Shown: in pieces, positions 1 to 11,844 of the stretch
Position numbering within the stretch: the first letter of the stretch is position 1
Layout of the letters: every line of letters begins with the position of its first letter
From: Hymenoscyphus infarciens
Lineage: Eukaryota; Ascomycota; Leotiomycetes; Helotiales; Helotiaceae
Direction of reading: 5' to 3'
Length of the DNA: 64,000 nt
Assembly (NCBI GenBank): GCA_001414345.1
Contig: LLCB01000019.1
Span: 248,001 to 312,000 of the forward strand
Notes under the pieces: model-generated
The model's input: only the letters and a program-made list of their open reading frames with translations
Databases searched by the model: none
What the model was told of the DNA's origin: nothing
Program-made: the position numbers and the translations under genes

Positions 1-1476
1 ATCGAGTGGTTGCTCGAGAGGCATTCCTTGCTGCACGGGGCATCGATATTTAGACTTGGTTGAGATTCGACGAGCAGCACCCCCCTTTTGTCAAGACTTC
101 CCTGGTATAAAAGATGATGAGTCGATGCATTATATCAGCATCGTATACACACACATGTTGCGATTGACACCCGAGGAGCAACGACGTTGTCTCGTATCAT
201 TATATCAACAGAGGATATACAGATTGTTTTTTCTTCTTTCCCTCTTTCCTTCTTTTTCTTTTCTTTTCTTTTCTTCTTGTTTTCGCCCGTGGAAGATGGC
301 TGGAGTGGAGGAAGTAATATGGGAGTCGGGGAAGGAAATGCAAGATCCCAAAGCTTTTCTATTTCAAAGCTCTCTATTATCTTTTCCTGCGACCCACTTG
401 GGAGTGCGCGGATTAGATAGAGGGTGGAGATTTGAACTGCCATCGGGGTTGAAGCGTTTTCGCACCTGTGGGGTGTTGTGGAAAGAAATTGTCGTTTTGT
501 GAGGAAGGTCATGGTGTTATGGGTTGGGGATTTGAGAGGGCGTTTGTTATTTCTTGTATTTTGAGCCTGGCAGCAGAGAGTTGATATAGCTGGGCATTTG
601 ACATTTATTGTACTTTCTGAGGACTCAGAGCCAGGGAGGGAATGATGGAGTTGATATGGCTGGGTTGGGCATTTGATAGTTCTTGTATTTCGCCCCCGAT
701 GGGCTGAGTTATTTGTTTGGGCACTAATGATTTCTCGATTCCAAGGACCCGGATACGTCACCTAGATACTAGAGAATTGAGGAAAAGAGAATCCTCACAA
801 AATGTAGTGTCCTTTGTGAAATTTCCAGTGACTGTGTGGTATATTAGTATTGGAAGAACAGTAGATGGGGATGGAGATATCGTTGAGTAGAGACTGGAGT
901 GGTGCTGACTCAAGGAGGTACCTTCCTCCCCTTTTATCACAAGCTGATTCTTCTCACCAGCGAGCCAAGTCCTCTTACCAACATGGAACTAACAGCGGGC
1001 CGCATGGCAGCAAAATGTGGTCCCCAAAAACCTTATTCCAACAACATCTCAGAGACAACTAGTCTCTGGAAGGCCGTCGGAATCAACCCCCAGGACGAAA
1101 ATGAACGATGGCTCACTTCTTGAGGTGGCAGTTCAGAAACATACTCCAGCAGCCATGGACAGCTGATGAAAACTCTGCTATAAAGGGAATTGTTGTCTAT
1201 TCGTTGGCTATCACGGAGATTTTCCACAAATATTCAGCATGTGACCGAATGCCATCAAGTCACTGATGTAATTGGACACGCCGATGAAGATTTCTTGGGC
1301 TTTCCGATGGTTTGCGGTGTGCGTAAGTGTATTACCGAAGAATCGATGACACACAGCAAACCAACTGAAGCTCAAAGCTGGAGCTGTTGTGGTTATTGAA
1401 GCAGTTGGGATGAACCGGAAATCCCAACCAAGTTCAAACAACAAGTCCTTCAAAGTACTCAGCTGTTATATCCAAC
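1..1476. other. no confident gene; pyrimidine-rich tract
   Basis: I see no ORF with recognisable protein similarity here. Positions 225-283 are a strong CT-rich tract on the plus strand, of the kind found in fungal promoters and UTRs. A 47-codon ATG frame near 983-1123 is short and unsupported. The last few hundred bases are presumably the old upstream region of the isochorismatase-like pseudogene. Confidence 0.5.
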
Positions 1477-2071
1477 ATGGCGACAGACTTATCCCACACA
1501 GCCCTGATCATCGTCGACAACCAACTCGGCACAGTCGACCCGGAATACTGGGGTACCAACGAAAGCAACCCATCCTATTTCGGAAACCCCACTCGCCTGT
1601 TGACGGCATTCCGGTCCTTTGCTTCAGCTCCCCAAGCCCCTCGTATCTTCCACGTCTGCCGCCGCTCAATCCACCCCCAATCCCGTCTCCAACCAAGTAT
1701 GGACTTCCACCCTTCATCAACCCTATTGTCCTCTGAGGCAGTAATTGGAAAATCAACCAACTCAGCATTCGTAGAGCCAGAGTTTGGAAATCTGCTTTGA
1801 GAGAGGAAGAGATGGAAGGCTTATTTCGTGGGGTTATCGGTTGATTTGTGCGTGGGAACTGCCGTGATCCGGGAGTTCTAGATCATGTTGGGCAGGACGG
1901 AAAGTTGTGAGAGGGGATATTGTGTTGGTTGAAGATTGTGTGGCAGCTTGGGCGAAGCATGGCGGGAGATATGATGCGGAGACTGTTCATGGTGTTTCCG
2001 TGGAGAGTTTGGAGGGCGAGTTTGCGAGGGTTACGACGACTGATTTGGTGTTGAAGGAGATTGGTTTGTAG
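1477..2071 (+). pseudogene. isochorismatase-like cysteine hydrolase, degenerate
   Basis: The frame opens at 1477 with MATDLSHTALIIVDNQ, the usual first strand and catalytic-Asp region of isochorismatase-family hydrolases. The same frame later shows GKSTNSAF and, after a TGA at 1798-1800, YFVGLSVDLCVGTAV around 1819-1863, which holds the expected nucleophilic Cys. It then stops again. The C-terminal part, RGDIVLVEDCVAAWAKHGG and onward to the TAG at 2069-2071, lies in another frame. Between the first stop and YFVG a different frame reads ALREEEMEG, so small indels rather than introns break the gene. The family uses an Asp-Lys-Cys triad on small amides or isochorismate-like substrates. Family assignment is firm; the substrate is unknown and the gene is very likely dead. 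Confidence 0.8.
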
Positions 2072-3382
2072 TATGCTTGTTTGTAGGTTGTAATCGTTAA
2101 GGAATTGACTCTTTCGAAGTTGGAGTTGGAGGTTCGTATGGTGATGCTCGTCGAGAGTGAGAGATCGCGCCAAGAGAGACCCCCTGCGATTCAATGCTTT
2201 TTTCGACATTCAACCCAGAAAAACCAACAACAGTTGTTACGGTAAGGTTGACTTTTGAATACACTACAAATTCTACATGTAAGCTATCATTATGTATCGA
2301 AAAATTGGACCTCGATTATCTAGAATAGAAGCTAATAAGATTTCCAGATTTATTTTTAGTAGTTTATCTACTGAAAATATCCGCGACTTGCAACAAATTA
2401 TGCACCTCGATCCAAATGGGGAGACGGACAGACTGGAGCAATGGGGTGATGGGCTGAGAATTCGAGAATTCGAGTCGACCGCCTCACCGCCTCCTTCGGA
2501 TTCTTCTTCCACAACCACCCCTCACGCTCTGTTCAACAATGAGGTTGAGTAGAGCTCTGTGCGACCATTTCTCTCGTCCTGACTGAACGTTGAACTCGGG
2601 GGACGAGAGCTCCATCTCTCACTCGACCTTTTCTCGATCCCTCCAGTGCTACACCCCGGAATGGACCACCAGGTGGAACTCTTCCCAAACTCAAGAGATG
2701 AAGTCGAGAAAAAAACAGCCTAGTAGGGTAGGCCCCGTATACCGACGAAGGGCATTCGCTTCTGGTCGGGATTTCCGAGGGCATTCCATTCTGAAGGAAA
2801 GAACCTCGATGCAAGAGACGGCTAGAATTTGTTGCAAGTATAATTTGAAAAATACACCAGCGATCGCACAAGAAACGGTGATCAAGAAGGAAATCATCAG
2901 TAAATGCATCAGTCGACCTCGCGCTGGCTCTCTGAAGCTTACCATGGTTAGAATCGTGGAAAAATCGACGGACTTTCTCTCTACGCTGCGTACATTTATC
3001 TCGTACTCTCTCGAAAATGGAGATTGATCCCACGCTCGACAAATCTCTGGGAGCTGGACAACTTCCCGACGATACCAATACTTGCGCTGAGTCAAAGACC
3101 GGATAACACTCTACGACCGCAAATGCCTTCATATTCTGTTTGACGACGCGCTCTCATGAGCCCAGAGGTTGTCATCCGCACGATATGAGCGGAAAGGGCT
3201 GCTTTTATGATTCTTGAACAAATCCGCCCTACTCCGTATTCAACAATGAAGCCCTTCAAATTAATATCCACCACTGGTGTTGATATCAAGCTGATCTCGC
3301 CAAGAAGTCCGACCACTGACGCCAGGGCCCTTCACATACAGTAACATCCCCTCGAAGCCTTTCGCCTCTTCAACTTACTTTC
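2072..3382. other. intergenic, overlapping anonymous ORFs only
   Basis: Several overlapping ORFs exist on both strands: 2292-2552 plus, 86 codons, and 2533-3132 minus, 199 codons. A third minus-strand frame covers 2691-3095 and holds one hydrophobic stretch near 2835-2925. None shows a family motif, and mutual overlap makes most of them spurious. I would not call a gene without transcript data. Confidence 0.4.
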
Positions 3383-3925
3383 ATGGAACAATTCAGAATT
3401 AAACCATCATGCCTGCCCAATCCCAAAATCAAAAACCAAAACCCTCAAAGACTCGCGGATGCCGCAACGAAACCAATCGCAGAGAAGTTCCCGTCGGGAT
3501 CCGTCAAGCAATCGTCAGGTCCGAAGGCATTCGGTCCTCGACAAAAGAGGCAGAAAGATGGCCCGGAGTCTCAGACAGCACAGTTCGGAGCATACGACGA
3601 AGGACACATGAACGAGCCGATCGAACAAGAAGCGGTGGACTACGAGGAAAACCACTCGCGGATATCAGCAACTGCATCACAGCACGACGCCCGGGAAACC
3701 CCTTTTCACCCCAAGAAACTCACCAAGGCAGTGGTCGATCGAATTGTGGCAAAGGTCACTCGGGATAGTGTTAAGCCCTGCAAACACCCTAGTGTTCATA
3801 TTCAGGAGATGGGGATTGATCTCAAGGAGCGGTCATTTTTGAAGGCTTCGCGGGCTCGAGGCTATGTGCGACGACTTCCTGATGGTAGCTCCAATCTAAA
3901 TGGTGGTGCGGAGGCGAAGAACTGA
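3383..3925 (+). CDS. hypothetical 180-aa basic/polar protein
   Basis: This is a single uninterrupted ATG frame of 180 codons with no intron needed. The N-terminal half is low in complexity and rich in Lys, Pro, Gln and Ser. An acidic patch lies near residues 70-90 (YDEGHMNEPIEQEAVDYEEN). The C-terminal part looks more ordered and helical, with a KKLTKAVVDRIVAKVTRDSV segment. There is no signal peptide, membrane segment or motif I recognise. The stop is followed at once by non-coding sequence. It may be a lineage-specific gene or a chance ORF; I favour a weak real gene because the composition resembles nuclear, disordered fungal proteins. Confidence 0.35.
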   Translation: MEQFRIKPSCLPNPKIKNQNPQRLADAATKPIAEKFPSGSVKQSSGPKAFGPRQKRQKDGPESQTAQFGAYDEGHMNEPIEQEAVDYEENHSRISATASQHDARETPFHPKKLTKAVVDRIVAKVTRDSVKPCKHPSVHIQEMGIDLKERSFLKASRARGYVRRLPDGSSNLNGGAEAKN

Positions 3926-6112
3926 TATACAATCGGTTTTGGGACCGCCTTCCAAATCGAATGCCCCCAAGTTCTATTCCACAGTGGGGCATGAGACGCA
4001 TAGAAAGAGTTGGTTCACGATTCTTGAACAGATGCTTCAAACGCAAAGTTCACTCTTCAATTCCTGACCTAGCCCGCTGCCAACCCAATTGACCAATTCT
4101 AAAATCAAGCCCAACGAACAATTTCCTCCCCAATTGGCCTCGCACGCTGGCTCCTCCAGCTGGCTGCACCCCAGTTGCGACCTTGTCCCGCCAAGCGACC
4201 ACCAAGTGTGTCGAAGTCTTGACACTGCCAGCTCTTGCAAAGCTGCTTTCAGCTGAATATGTGCGCGAGAAGTGCTTTGACTGGGCCATATTTTTTGGCT
4301 TCCTTCTTTGGATAGATTCGACCCGTGTCCATCGTATAGTCGGCGAGGGCTTTTCTCGAGGGGAATTTTCGGACCGGGCGTTGTAGTTTGATATCATCCA
4401 AAAAATCCCAAATGTTCACCCAAACACCCTTCAAAGCCTAGATTTATGATCAGCCATGGAACTTGCTTGTTTGTGCCTTGTGGTTACGTTGGGGCTCTCG
4501 TTCGTATTGTGGAGATTGTAAACATACCTTTCGGCATTGCTTGATGCTTGGAAATGTACCCGGGAGATCCATATCCCTACACAATCGCTGCCAATTCTCG
4601 AGGTTTTTTTCGCTCCCGAAATAGCGCGCGAACTCAATCACGATGTCCCTCTGCTTAGAGCGTTAGAGATTGCGGTCGACCGGTGGCTTTTCCTATACCT
4701 GGGGCTTCTTTTTCTTCGCCATTTTTTGTAGCAGCAACTCAATTGGATCGCTGTCGCTGGTGAGGTGCGGAGAGGGAATTCCAAACTTTGCTATCGTTGA
4801 AGTTGATTTGAAGGGTGCCAACCTGCCCAAAGTTCCAAACACAGTTCTGTTGGGCAGCTGTAGATTTTGAACTCTGCGAAATTTCACGAGCAAACGGCCG
4901 TGATGCCTTATGCAGCTTCCCTAGACGCTGCCCACTTCACCTCAAAGATTATCATCGTGGCCGTTTGTTCCTCTTGCAGACACGCAAAGCAGATATCCGC
5001 GCAGGTCCGCGTTCCTAGGCAATTTCCGCATCGTTTCGTTGATTTATTCCTTATTTGCAAATTTCGTTTTCCTGCGATGTTAAGCAACAATTTCTCCTTG
5101 CCGTGAAAATGCAAGTTGCATCGTAGCTTTTTCTAAACCCAAAATATGAGGCGGAAGGGTAACTGCTCCAAAAAAAACAAAAACTCGCAGGATCAAACTT
5201 CTCGTGCTCATGCATGTGTTAGACACAATTTCTCCTCTCTCAACCCCGCTTCCCATCTTCCCTTTTCGATTGTCATCGAGTCCATCAACTTTTCAATTTC
5301 CCGTCGGCGATTTCCCAGGACGGTTGGAGAATATTTGTTGGACAGGGCGGCGATCCCCAAAAGCCAACTGAGTATCAATCGTGGTTGTCCTTTCACTTTC
5401 CTCAAGCTCATTCTCAAGCAAACGGAAAGGGGGGTAGCATCACGGTCCCGACCCATTCGCTAGAACATGAACTGCCGAAATGAATTACCCGACGGGAAAA
5501 CCCACCCTGAACTCAAACCACCCCTTCACACACCAATTGGCCATCGATAAAAGGTAAACCATCTAGCCCTTCAACATGCTGATCATTCAGCCCAATTTCT
5601 ATCCCGTCCCGTCGTCCTGGATAATCTTTGTGGGACCAGCCCCACCAAGCTTCGCTTTCCAGGGGCAGATGAATTAAACATTCACACCCCGCGATCACCC
5701 CCGCACAGCCAAGATTTGTAAATGTTGACAGAAAGACGTCACTGTATTGGATAAATCATAACTATTGGTGGGCCTCTTGCCTGGAAAGGCGTCCGAGGAC
5801 AACGTTGGTTGCCTCTAGTTGGCCACTTCGTACTTGATATCTACCTTGACATTACAGTACATTGCATAGGCTCGCGGCCGAAACTAGGTTCTGGAGTGGG
5901 CGATATCATGGTTAAATTCATCTATTTTCCTTCATCTGTATCCAGACCAATTTCTCACATAAGATACATGGGAGGGAAATATCACTACACGGCCACGGCA
6001 CTAAAAGTACTGCCATTTGCCTCCATTCTTCCGTTCTTTAAGGAAAGACTTTTTCTCTCTCTGTTTCGGAACACCAACCAGTTTGGCATCTTGCGTTTTT
6101 TGTTTTGTGAAG
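3926..6112. other. intergenic region upstream of the MFS gene
   Basis: About 2.2 kb has only short overlapping ORFs on both strands and no recognisable family. CT-rich stretches around 5170-5300 and just before 6113 would suit promoter and 5' UTR sequence of the transporter. I see no RNA gene or repeat here. Confidence 0.45.
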
Positions 6113-7811
6113 ATGGCAGATCAAGAGAAACAGATTGCTGACCTGGCTACTGCTAAGGTTGATTCGGATGAGGATTCTGTTTCGAGAGAGTGGAACCAAG
6201 AGGATGAGAGGAGAATTCGACAGAGGATGGATTGGAGGATTGTTCCAACTGTTTTTGTTTTGTACTTGATGTGTTTCATTGACAGGTGAGGAAGTTTCTG
6301 AATCACATTGGGATTGGAACTGACTGGTCTTAGGTCAAATATTGGGTAAGAAATCGCTACTCCCTTCAACCAAAGTAATCGGGATATTGGGAAAGTCGAT
6401 ATTTGCTGGCCTTTCGAGTTTTGACAAAGATTCTTTTGCCAAGGGTGGAAACTTATTCGAGCTTTACGATAATGATTAAGACGGGTCGTCCCTAAAAAGA
6501 GAAGCTGACAATCATCACAGAAATGCTCGTATTCAAGGCATGCAGGCCGACCTCCATCTAGGAGGTTATCGATTCAATTGGGCCCTCACAATCTTCTACA
6601 TCTCCTACATAGGAGCCGAAATCCCATCCAACATCATTCTGAAAAAAGTCGGAGGAAGATTCTACCTCCCATCCCTCGTCATCGTATTTGGCCTAATTTC
6701 AATGTGCACCTCCTTCATCAAAAACTACCAAAGTCTCCTCGCGTGCCGTTTCCTCCTCGGTCTCGCAGAAGGAGGAACCATGCCAGGGATAGCCTACTAC
6801 CTATCCTGCTTCTACAAACGTAACGAGCTCCTCTTCCGAGTCGGTCTCTTCATCCAAGGAACCACACTCGCCGGTGCGTTTGGTGGTCTCCTCGCAGCAG
6901 GTCTCTCGCCTATCCCGAAATGGGGTGTGAAATCAACACCCATCTACTCGTGGCGCAACATTTTCTTCTTTGAAGGCCTCTTCACGCTTCTCGTCTCCTC
7001 ATTCGCGTTCTTCGTTCTCCCCTCTCGTCCAGATCAATGCAAATTCCTCACCCCGCGCGATAGATACATAGCACTCGAACGTATAAACAAGGAACACAAA
7101 GAATCCGCCATCGAAGCCACGAAACCCGAACACGTCAAGAGGGCAATCTTCAATATCAACAATATAATCTGCGGTCTAGGGTTCTTCTCCATAAATATCT
7201 CCGTCCAATCATTCTCCCTCTTCCTCCCTTCCATTCTCTCCGCCCTGGGCTGGACCGCTCTCAAAACACAATTCTACTCCGTCCCACCCTACACAGTCGC
7301 CTGTCTCTGGTCCATAATGATCTTCCGCCTCTCCGATAAAACTAACAAGCGCGGGATCTTCCTCGTCGGCGGTTCAATTTTGGCAATCGCAGGATACTGC
7401 ATGCTAGCAACCGCAACCTCGAACTCCGTCAAATACGGCGCCGTATTCCTCGCTTCTTGCGGTGCCTTCCCTGGAGGTCCTACCTTCTTATCATGGGGCT
7501 TGAATAATGCTGCTGGACCGAGTGTTAGGGCTGTTACTAGTGCGTACATTGTTGCGGTGGGGAGTTGTGGGGCGATTGTTGCGACCTGGACTTATTTGGA
7601 GAAGGATAAACCGGGGTATCATCGTGGGCATTGGATTAATGTGGGCGCTAATGTTATTGCGGGGTGTCTTGCTGTGGTGGGGATTTTGTATACGAAGTGG
7701 GAGAATAGGAAGAGGGTTAAGGGGGATAGGGTTGCGAGACTTGTGGGGTTGGGAGAGGAGGATGAGAATAAATTGGGGTATCGACATCCTGATTTTAGGT
7801 ATGTCTCTTGA
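6113..7811 (+). CDS. MFS transporter, Dal5-like anion:cation symporter family
   Basis: Predicted plasma-membrane importer of 491 aa. Three exons give an open frame: 6113-6285, a 12-nt microexon at 6334-6345, and 6521-7811. The introns are GTGAGG...TTAG and GTAAGA...ACAG. The cytoplasmic N-terminus (DERRIRQRMDWRIVPT) leads into TM1 (VFVLYLMCFIDR), with the junction residues RSNIGNAR supplied across the microexon. The motif CRFLLGLAEGGTMPGIAYYL, followed by a YKRNE loop, is typical of the allantoate/nicotinate/pantothenate (Dal5/Tna1) group. About twelve hydrophobic segments and a charged C-terminal tail fit the family length of roughly 480-520 aa. The ATG at 6113 is preferred over an in-frame upstream ATG at 6017, which would add an unrelated N-terminus. 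Substrate cannot be told from sequence. Confidence 0.93.
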
Positions 7812-9101
7812 GTAACTTAGAGAAGATGGTGTCTAGGGGGCTGGGGCATAGATAGGAGTATAGTGATTTCAAGATTAGGAAGATATTTGGTAGCTAGTTT
7901 TGAAAGTGAGGAAGTGCTTTTGTTGAGCAAAATAAATGAGTAATACTGAGCGAACACCGAGTTTTTCATTACTCGAGTCTACCTCTTAACAGTTTTTTAA
8001 TATTCTTAGAGATTTATGAGATTCAAGGACCTTAGTTTCTGAACTAGTAAAATTAAAGCGAAAGTAGGTGTTTTCAAAGCAGTTCCCACCTCTCTTACAG
8101 CTAATTCTCGAAACTATTTCGATAAAAAGAAAGACTAAATACATATTATGCTTAGTAGCCGTGAGAACACAAACATACTCGCAAGCCCTGGCTTGTGGCG
8201 TAGGACACTTCTGGGAGTCACTTAGAGACATAGAAAAGTGTATATGAATAGAAGGTTTCTATATTCATATTAAGAAAGAAGCATACTATAGTCGGTGCGT
8301 TTAAGTCTAAGCATAAGCCATTTACACGAACCTTTCCAAAAATCGACGATTTGCCTAGTTTATAATAGTCTATAGCGCTATATAGAAGAACTAAAACTAT
8401 TATTCCTCTTTGTTGCGGGAAGGACACGTGACCACACTAGTGGACCTGTATATAGCTACGAGAGTGCTCCGCACTCTCCTCTTCTCTTCAGACGTTTATT
8501 ACCACACCACATAAGAGATTACTTTCACGTATTTCACCGGGCCCAGCCATAAGCTCCTGATCTGTGATCTGTCCCTTATGCTACACTCTTATATACTTAA
8601 ATTTAAGTACCTTCTTAATCTTTCTATATAGGTTAATTATTTTATAGCCTTAATATTCTATAGTAGTTCTTATAACTCTTTAGAGGAACTGATTTTAGAA
8701 CTGGATTCTAGCTGTTTTCAGTATTAAATACGACCTTTTTAGAAATATCTTACTTTATTACTAATTTATTCTCTACTCGATAGTATCTAGCTAAATTAGA
8801 ATAGATAGGAAGGAAGGAAATAGCAAGTTTAGTAGATTCTATAGAAAATATTCCAGAGTTTAACCTAGCTTCTATATTATATTCTTAAGTGTTATCGGTG
8901 AGTTTTAGACTTAATCCTATATACTATACTATACCTTTATGAACTCAGCTTCTTATAACAACTCCAAATATGACATTTCAGTTTCTTCTAATCTTATATT
9001 AAAATCATGTTTGTAATAGTAGATGAATATAAGTTACTTTTTCAGTAGGCGTTTACATCAAGTCTTCCTACTTGGAAAAAGGGAGAAGTAGGCATATCGG
9101 T
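7812..9101. other. gene-free, increasingly AT-rich tract
   Basis: After the transporter the sequence becomes AT-rich; from about 8580 to 9060 it is dominated by TA-rich words like those in the TE relics further right. No ORF of interest or repeat end could be defined. It separates the transporter from the 3' end of the dead NLR-like gene. Confidence 0.5.
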
Positions 9102-10353
9102 TTATCCCTCAGCAACAGCTATCTCCAGTGCGCTGTAGTAGGTTTCAGCTTTTATCTGGGAACCACCACTGCCATTTTTTAAAAGTAGGGTAATGATATC
9201 TTTGCGCCTGTTGATTACGGCTGTTTTGAGTGGATTTCCGCATTCGGTTCGCCCCAAGAGTTTAGATTGATCTTGATGTCCAGAAGTAGCCTCACAACAT
9301 CTATGTTCCCTTCTCCGGCGGCGATTTCGAGTGCGGTTCCATATTTTTGAATATCGGCGACGAGATTGGGATTGGGAGTAAACTCCTCGAGATGGAGCTG
9401 AACGAGATGTGTGTATCCGCCCCAACACAAAACGTGAATGAGTCGAAATTGTTTAAAGACGTCACGTCATCCCCATTGTCTCCCCAGGCAAGCATTGATA
9501 CATTTCAGGCTTGTTGATTGGTTTTCAAGAGCGTGTAGAAGATTGAGTTGGGGGGTTCCTTCTACCTGTGCTGCTTCGGCATGCTCCAACATGTTTCGGC
9601 AGGCATATTCCAAGAAAGGAAAGGCATCGTAACTCCACTCAAGATCTGGAACGAAATAGTCGTGGCACGCTTGAGCTGGCCCCAGAGTGGCAGAGGAATC
9701 AACGAATGTTTTAATGTAAGCCAGGCAACCAATTGCCAAGCGATCGTGACTAGCACCAATTATGCTTGGTAGTAGATTAGGATCTAGTAGCAACAGCCTC
9801 CGATTTCTGGTCAAGAAATCAACCACGCATTTATGACTGAACTGAACGTAGTAGTGGTTGGCTTTCTTGGTTGTTAGGTCTGTGATGAGGGGATAAATAA
9901 CGGTTTCCATCAACCCCAACGACGTGTGATTGAAAAATAGCTTTATAGTGTCAAAATCAACATTAGACTTGTTCGAGGGCTCGCCAGTATCGTCCTTCCC
10001 AGTTCCAGTACGAATAGCCCAATACAATTCCTCCGCATTAAGAGTCCTTTTGGAGAATAATGCCCACAGAAACAAAGTAAGAGTCGCCTCCTTGTCGCTA
10101 CGGGACTGTTCAATGTTCAATATTTTAACGAAGAAGTCATCGAGATCACTGGGTAACTCCGTTACCTTCTCCCTCATCGCCTTCACGGTTCCCTTACCCC
10201 TCAAATGCTCCCGGTTTAGTATGTCTACGACCAAGACAACCAAAATGAAGATATGTTGAGCTTTCTGGTTGATCCCATCCTGGATATCTTGATCCTTCGT
10301 TTTCAGTTTTTCACCGATATATTTCGCGATATCTCGATCATGTCCTTTGTATG

Positions 10354-10879
10354 CAGTGTTTTGGCTTTCCCCGCCTTGGTCAGCCTAGTACTTAGGATAG
10401 GATAGGCTACTCACCTAGGTAAGGATAGGAGAGGCTAGGCTAGATTAGGATTAAGGCTAGGCTAAGTTTAGTAGGCTAGGTACTCTAACTAGAATAGGAG
10501 TAGCTAGGAAAGTTCTAAAAACAGAATAGGAGTAGCTAGGCAGATGAAAAAAGGAGGCTAGGCTAGAGTAGGATTAGAAAGGCAACCCTCTAATTAGGAC
10601 CTAGACTCTCTTTTCTACCTAAGACCCTCTTTTCTACCCGAGACCCTCTTTTCTACCCACCTTCTAGGCTTTAAGCGAAATTAACTAGCCTAACTCTTCC
10701 CATCCTAGCCTCTCTATTTAGCAAGGAAAGGTAAGCAAGTACTATAGGATAGGAGTGGCTAGGAAAGCTAGAATTTAAGAATAAGAGAAGGCAGGATAGC
10801 CTTAAAATAGAGGCAGGAAGGAGAAGGAGCGTCAAGGCAGGATAGGATAACAGATTAGGCAGGGAAACCCAAAACACTG
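10354..10879. mobile_element. short hAT-type MITE (526 bp) inside the NLR-like gene
   Basis: Terminal inverted repeats of about 22 bp begin CAGTGTTTTGG and end CCCAAAACACTG. An 8-bp target duplication flanks it: TTTGTATG (10346-10353) and TTTGTGTG (10880-10887), differing by one A/G. Removing the element and one duplication restores the reading frame (EVVVEAHKGHDRDIAKYI). It has no coding capacity. The 8-bp duplication and the CAGTG terminus point to the hAT superfamily. Confidence 0.88.
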
Positions 10880-11450
10880 TTTGTGTGCCTCTACTACAAC
10901 CTCCAATTTTTTATTCATATCGATAGTCGGATAATGCCTTCTTGAAAGACAGATCAACAATTCCAAAGCTGATTCTGTGCCTTTTTCACTCAGGGTGGCT
11001 AGGAAGGTAACGATGTCCTCAATTTTGGCGGGATTACACTCATCCAGGGCATCTATGAGAATTATACATAGTTCGTGGTAGTGTAATTGGTATTTTTGTA
11101 AGAAAAGGTCTTTCAACTCCCCATAATCCCAAAGACAATCTCCATGTCTAGTGTTCTTCGTAGTGAACATCCGTATGACTGGTTCCTGGAGGCTCGAATT
11201 CTGTTCTAAAAGCTGTGCCCTAAGGGAACGTAGCATACCCAAAGGACCTCTTTCAAGTACATCCTTTCCGCGCGCATTGAATCCATAGGACGCGATGATA
11301 TGAGTTTTGAATTTTTTTGAGCAATAGAGCAGTGCATGCTTCATCAAAGCTGATTTTCCCACCCCCGGGTGGCTTTTGATCCAGAGAACTCCATTGTAGC
11401 TCTGCAGATTCTTTTGATTTATCCAAGCGTGGAATTCTGGCTTGTTGAAC

Positions 11451-11844
11451 TATAAGAGGTTATATACGTACAGGGTAGACTACAGAGTAGGCTACAGAGT
11501 AGGTCAGAAGTACGTAAGTTGAATCGGCACAGGGTAGGTCAGGTGATTGCTAAATCACGTTTCTAAGAAGTCGAAGTATAAGTATAAAAGACTTAGTGAA
11601 ATTTAACTTAATTTCTAACTAAAAGATAGAAGAGAGCTATATATACTTCTAGAGTAAATACTAGAAGCTTCTATAGCTTATAAATCAAAGGGGTTGCTAG
11701 AAGGTTCTAGAGATTACGTATTCGCTTAACCGTAACCGAGAACGTAACCGAACCTTCTAGATAACACTAGATAGAACTAGTATAGACTAAGGTTTAAACC
11801 TAAAGCCTATTAGTAAGTAAGGTAATTATTACCTAATACTAACA
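11451..11844 (-). repeat. solo LTR of a Ty1/copia-like element (394 bp)
   Basis: The sequence matches the two LTRs of the copia element at 12863-16563 almost throughout. Perfect 5-bp duplications TGAAC lie at 11446-11450 and 11845-11849. In element orientation it begins TGTTAG and ends TTATA, presumably an original TG...CA with the last C mutated. It sits just before the NACHT P-loop; the host frame (NACDWLFNKPEFHAW) resumes across the duplication. Confidence 0.92.

Noticed and set aside
135..761. 208-codon minus-strand ORF
   Set aside because: It has no ATG-supported motif, is antisense to a CT-rich tract that inflates Lys/Glu/Arg codons, and shows no family pattern.
2533..3132. 199-codon minus-strand ORF overlapping two other long ORFs
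   Set aside because: Three mutually overlapping frames are open in this GC-normal region; none shows a domain, so coding cannot be supported.
7491..7815. ORFs overlapping the end of the transporter on both strands
   Set aside because: They are shadows of the MFS exon, which has clear family motifs.
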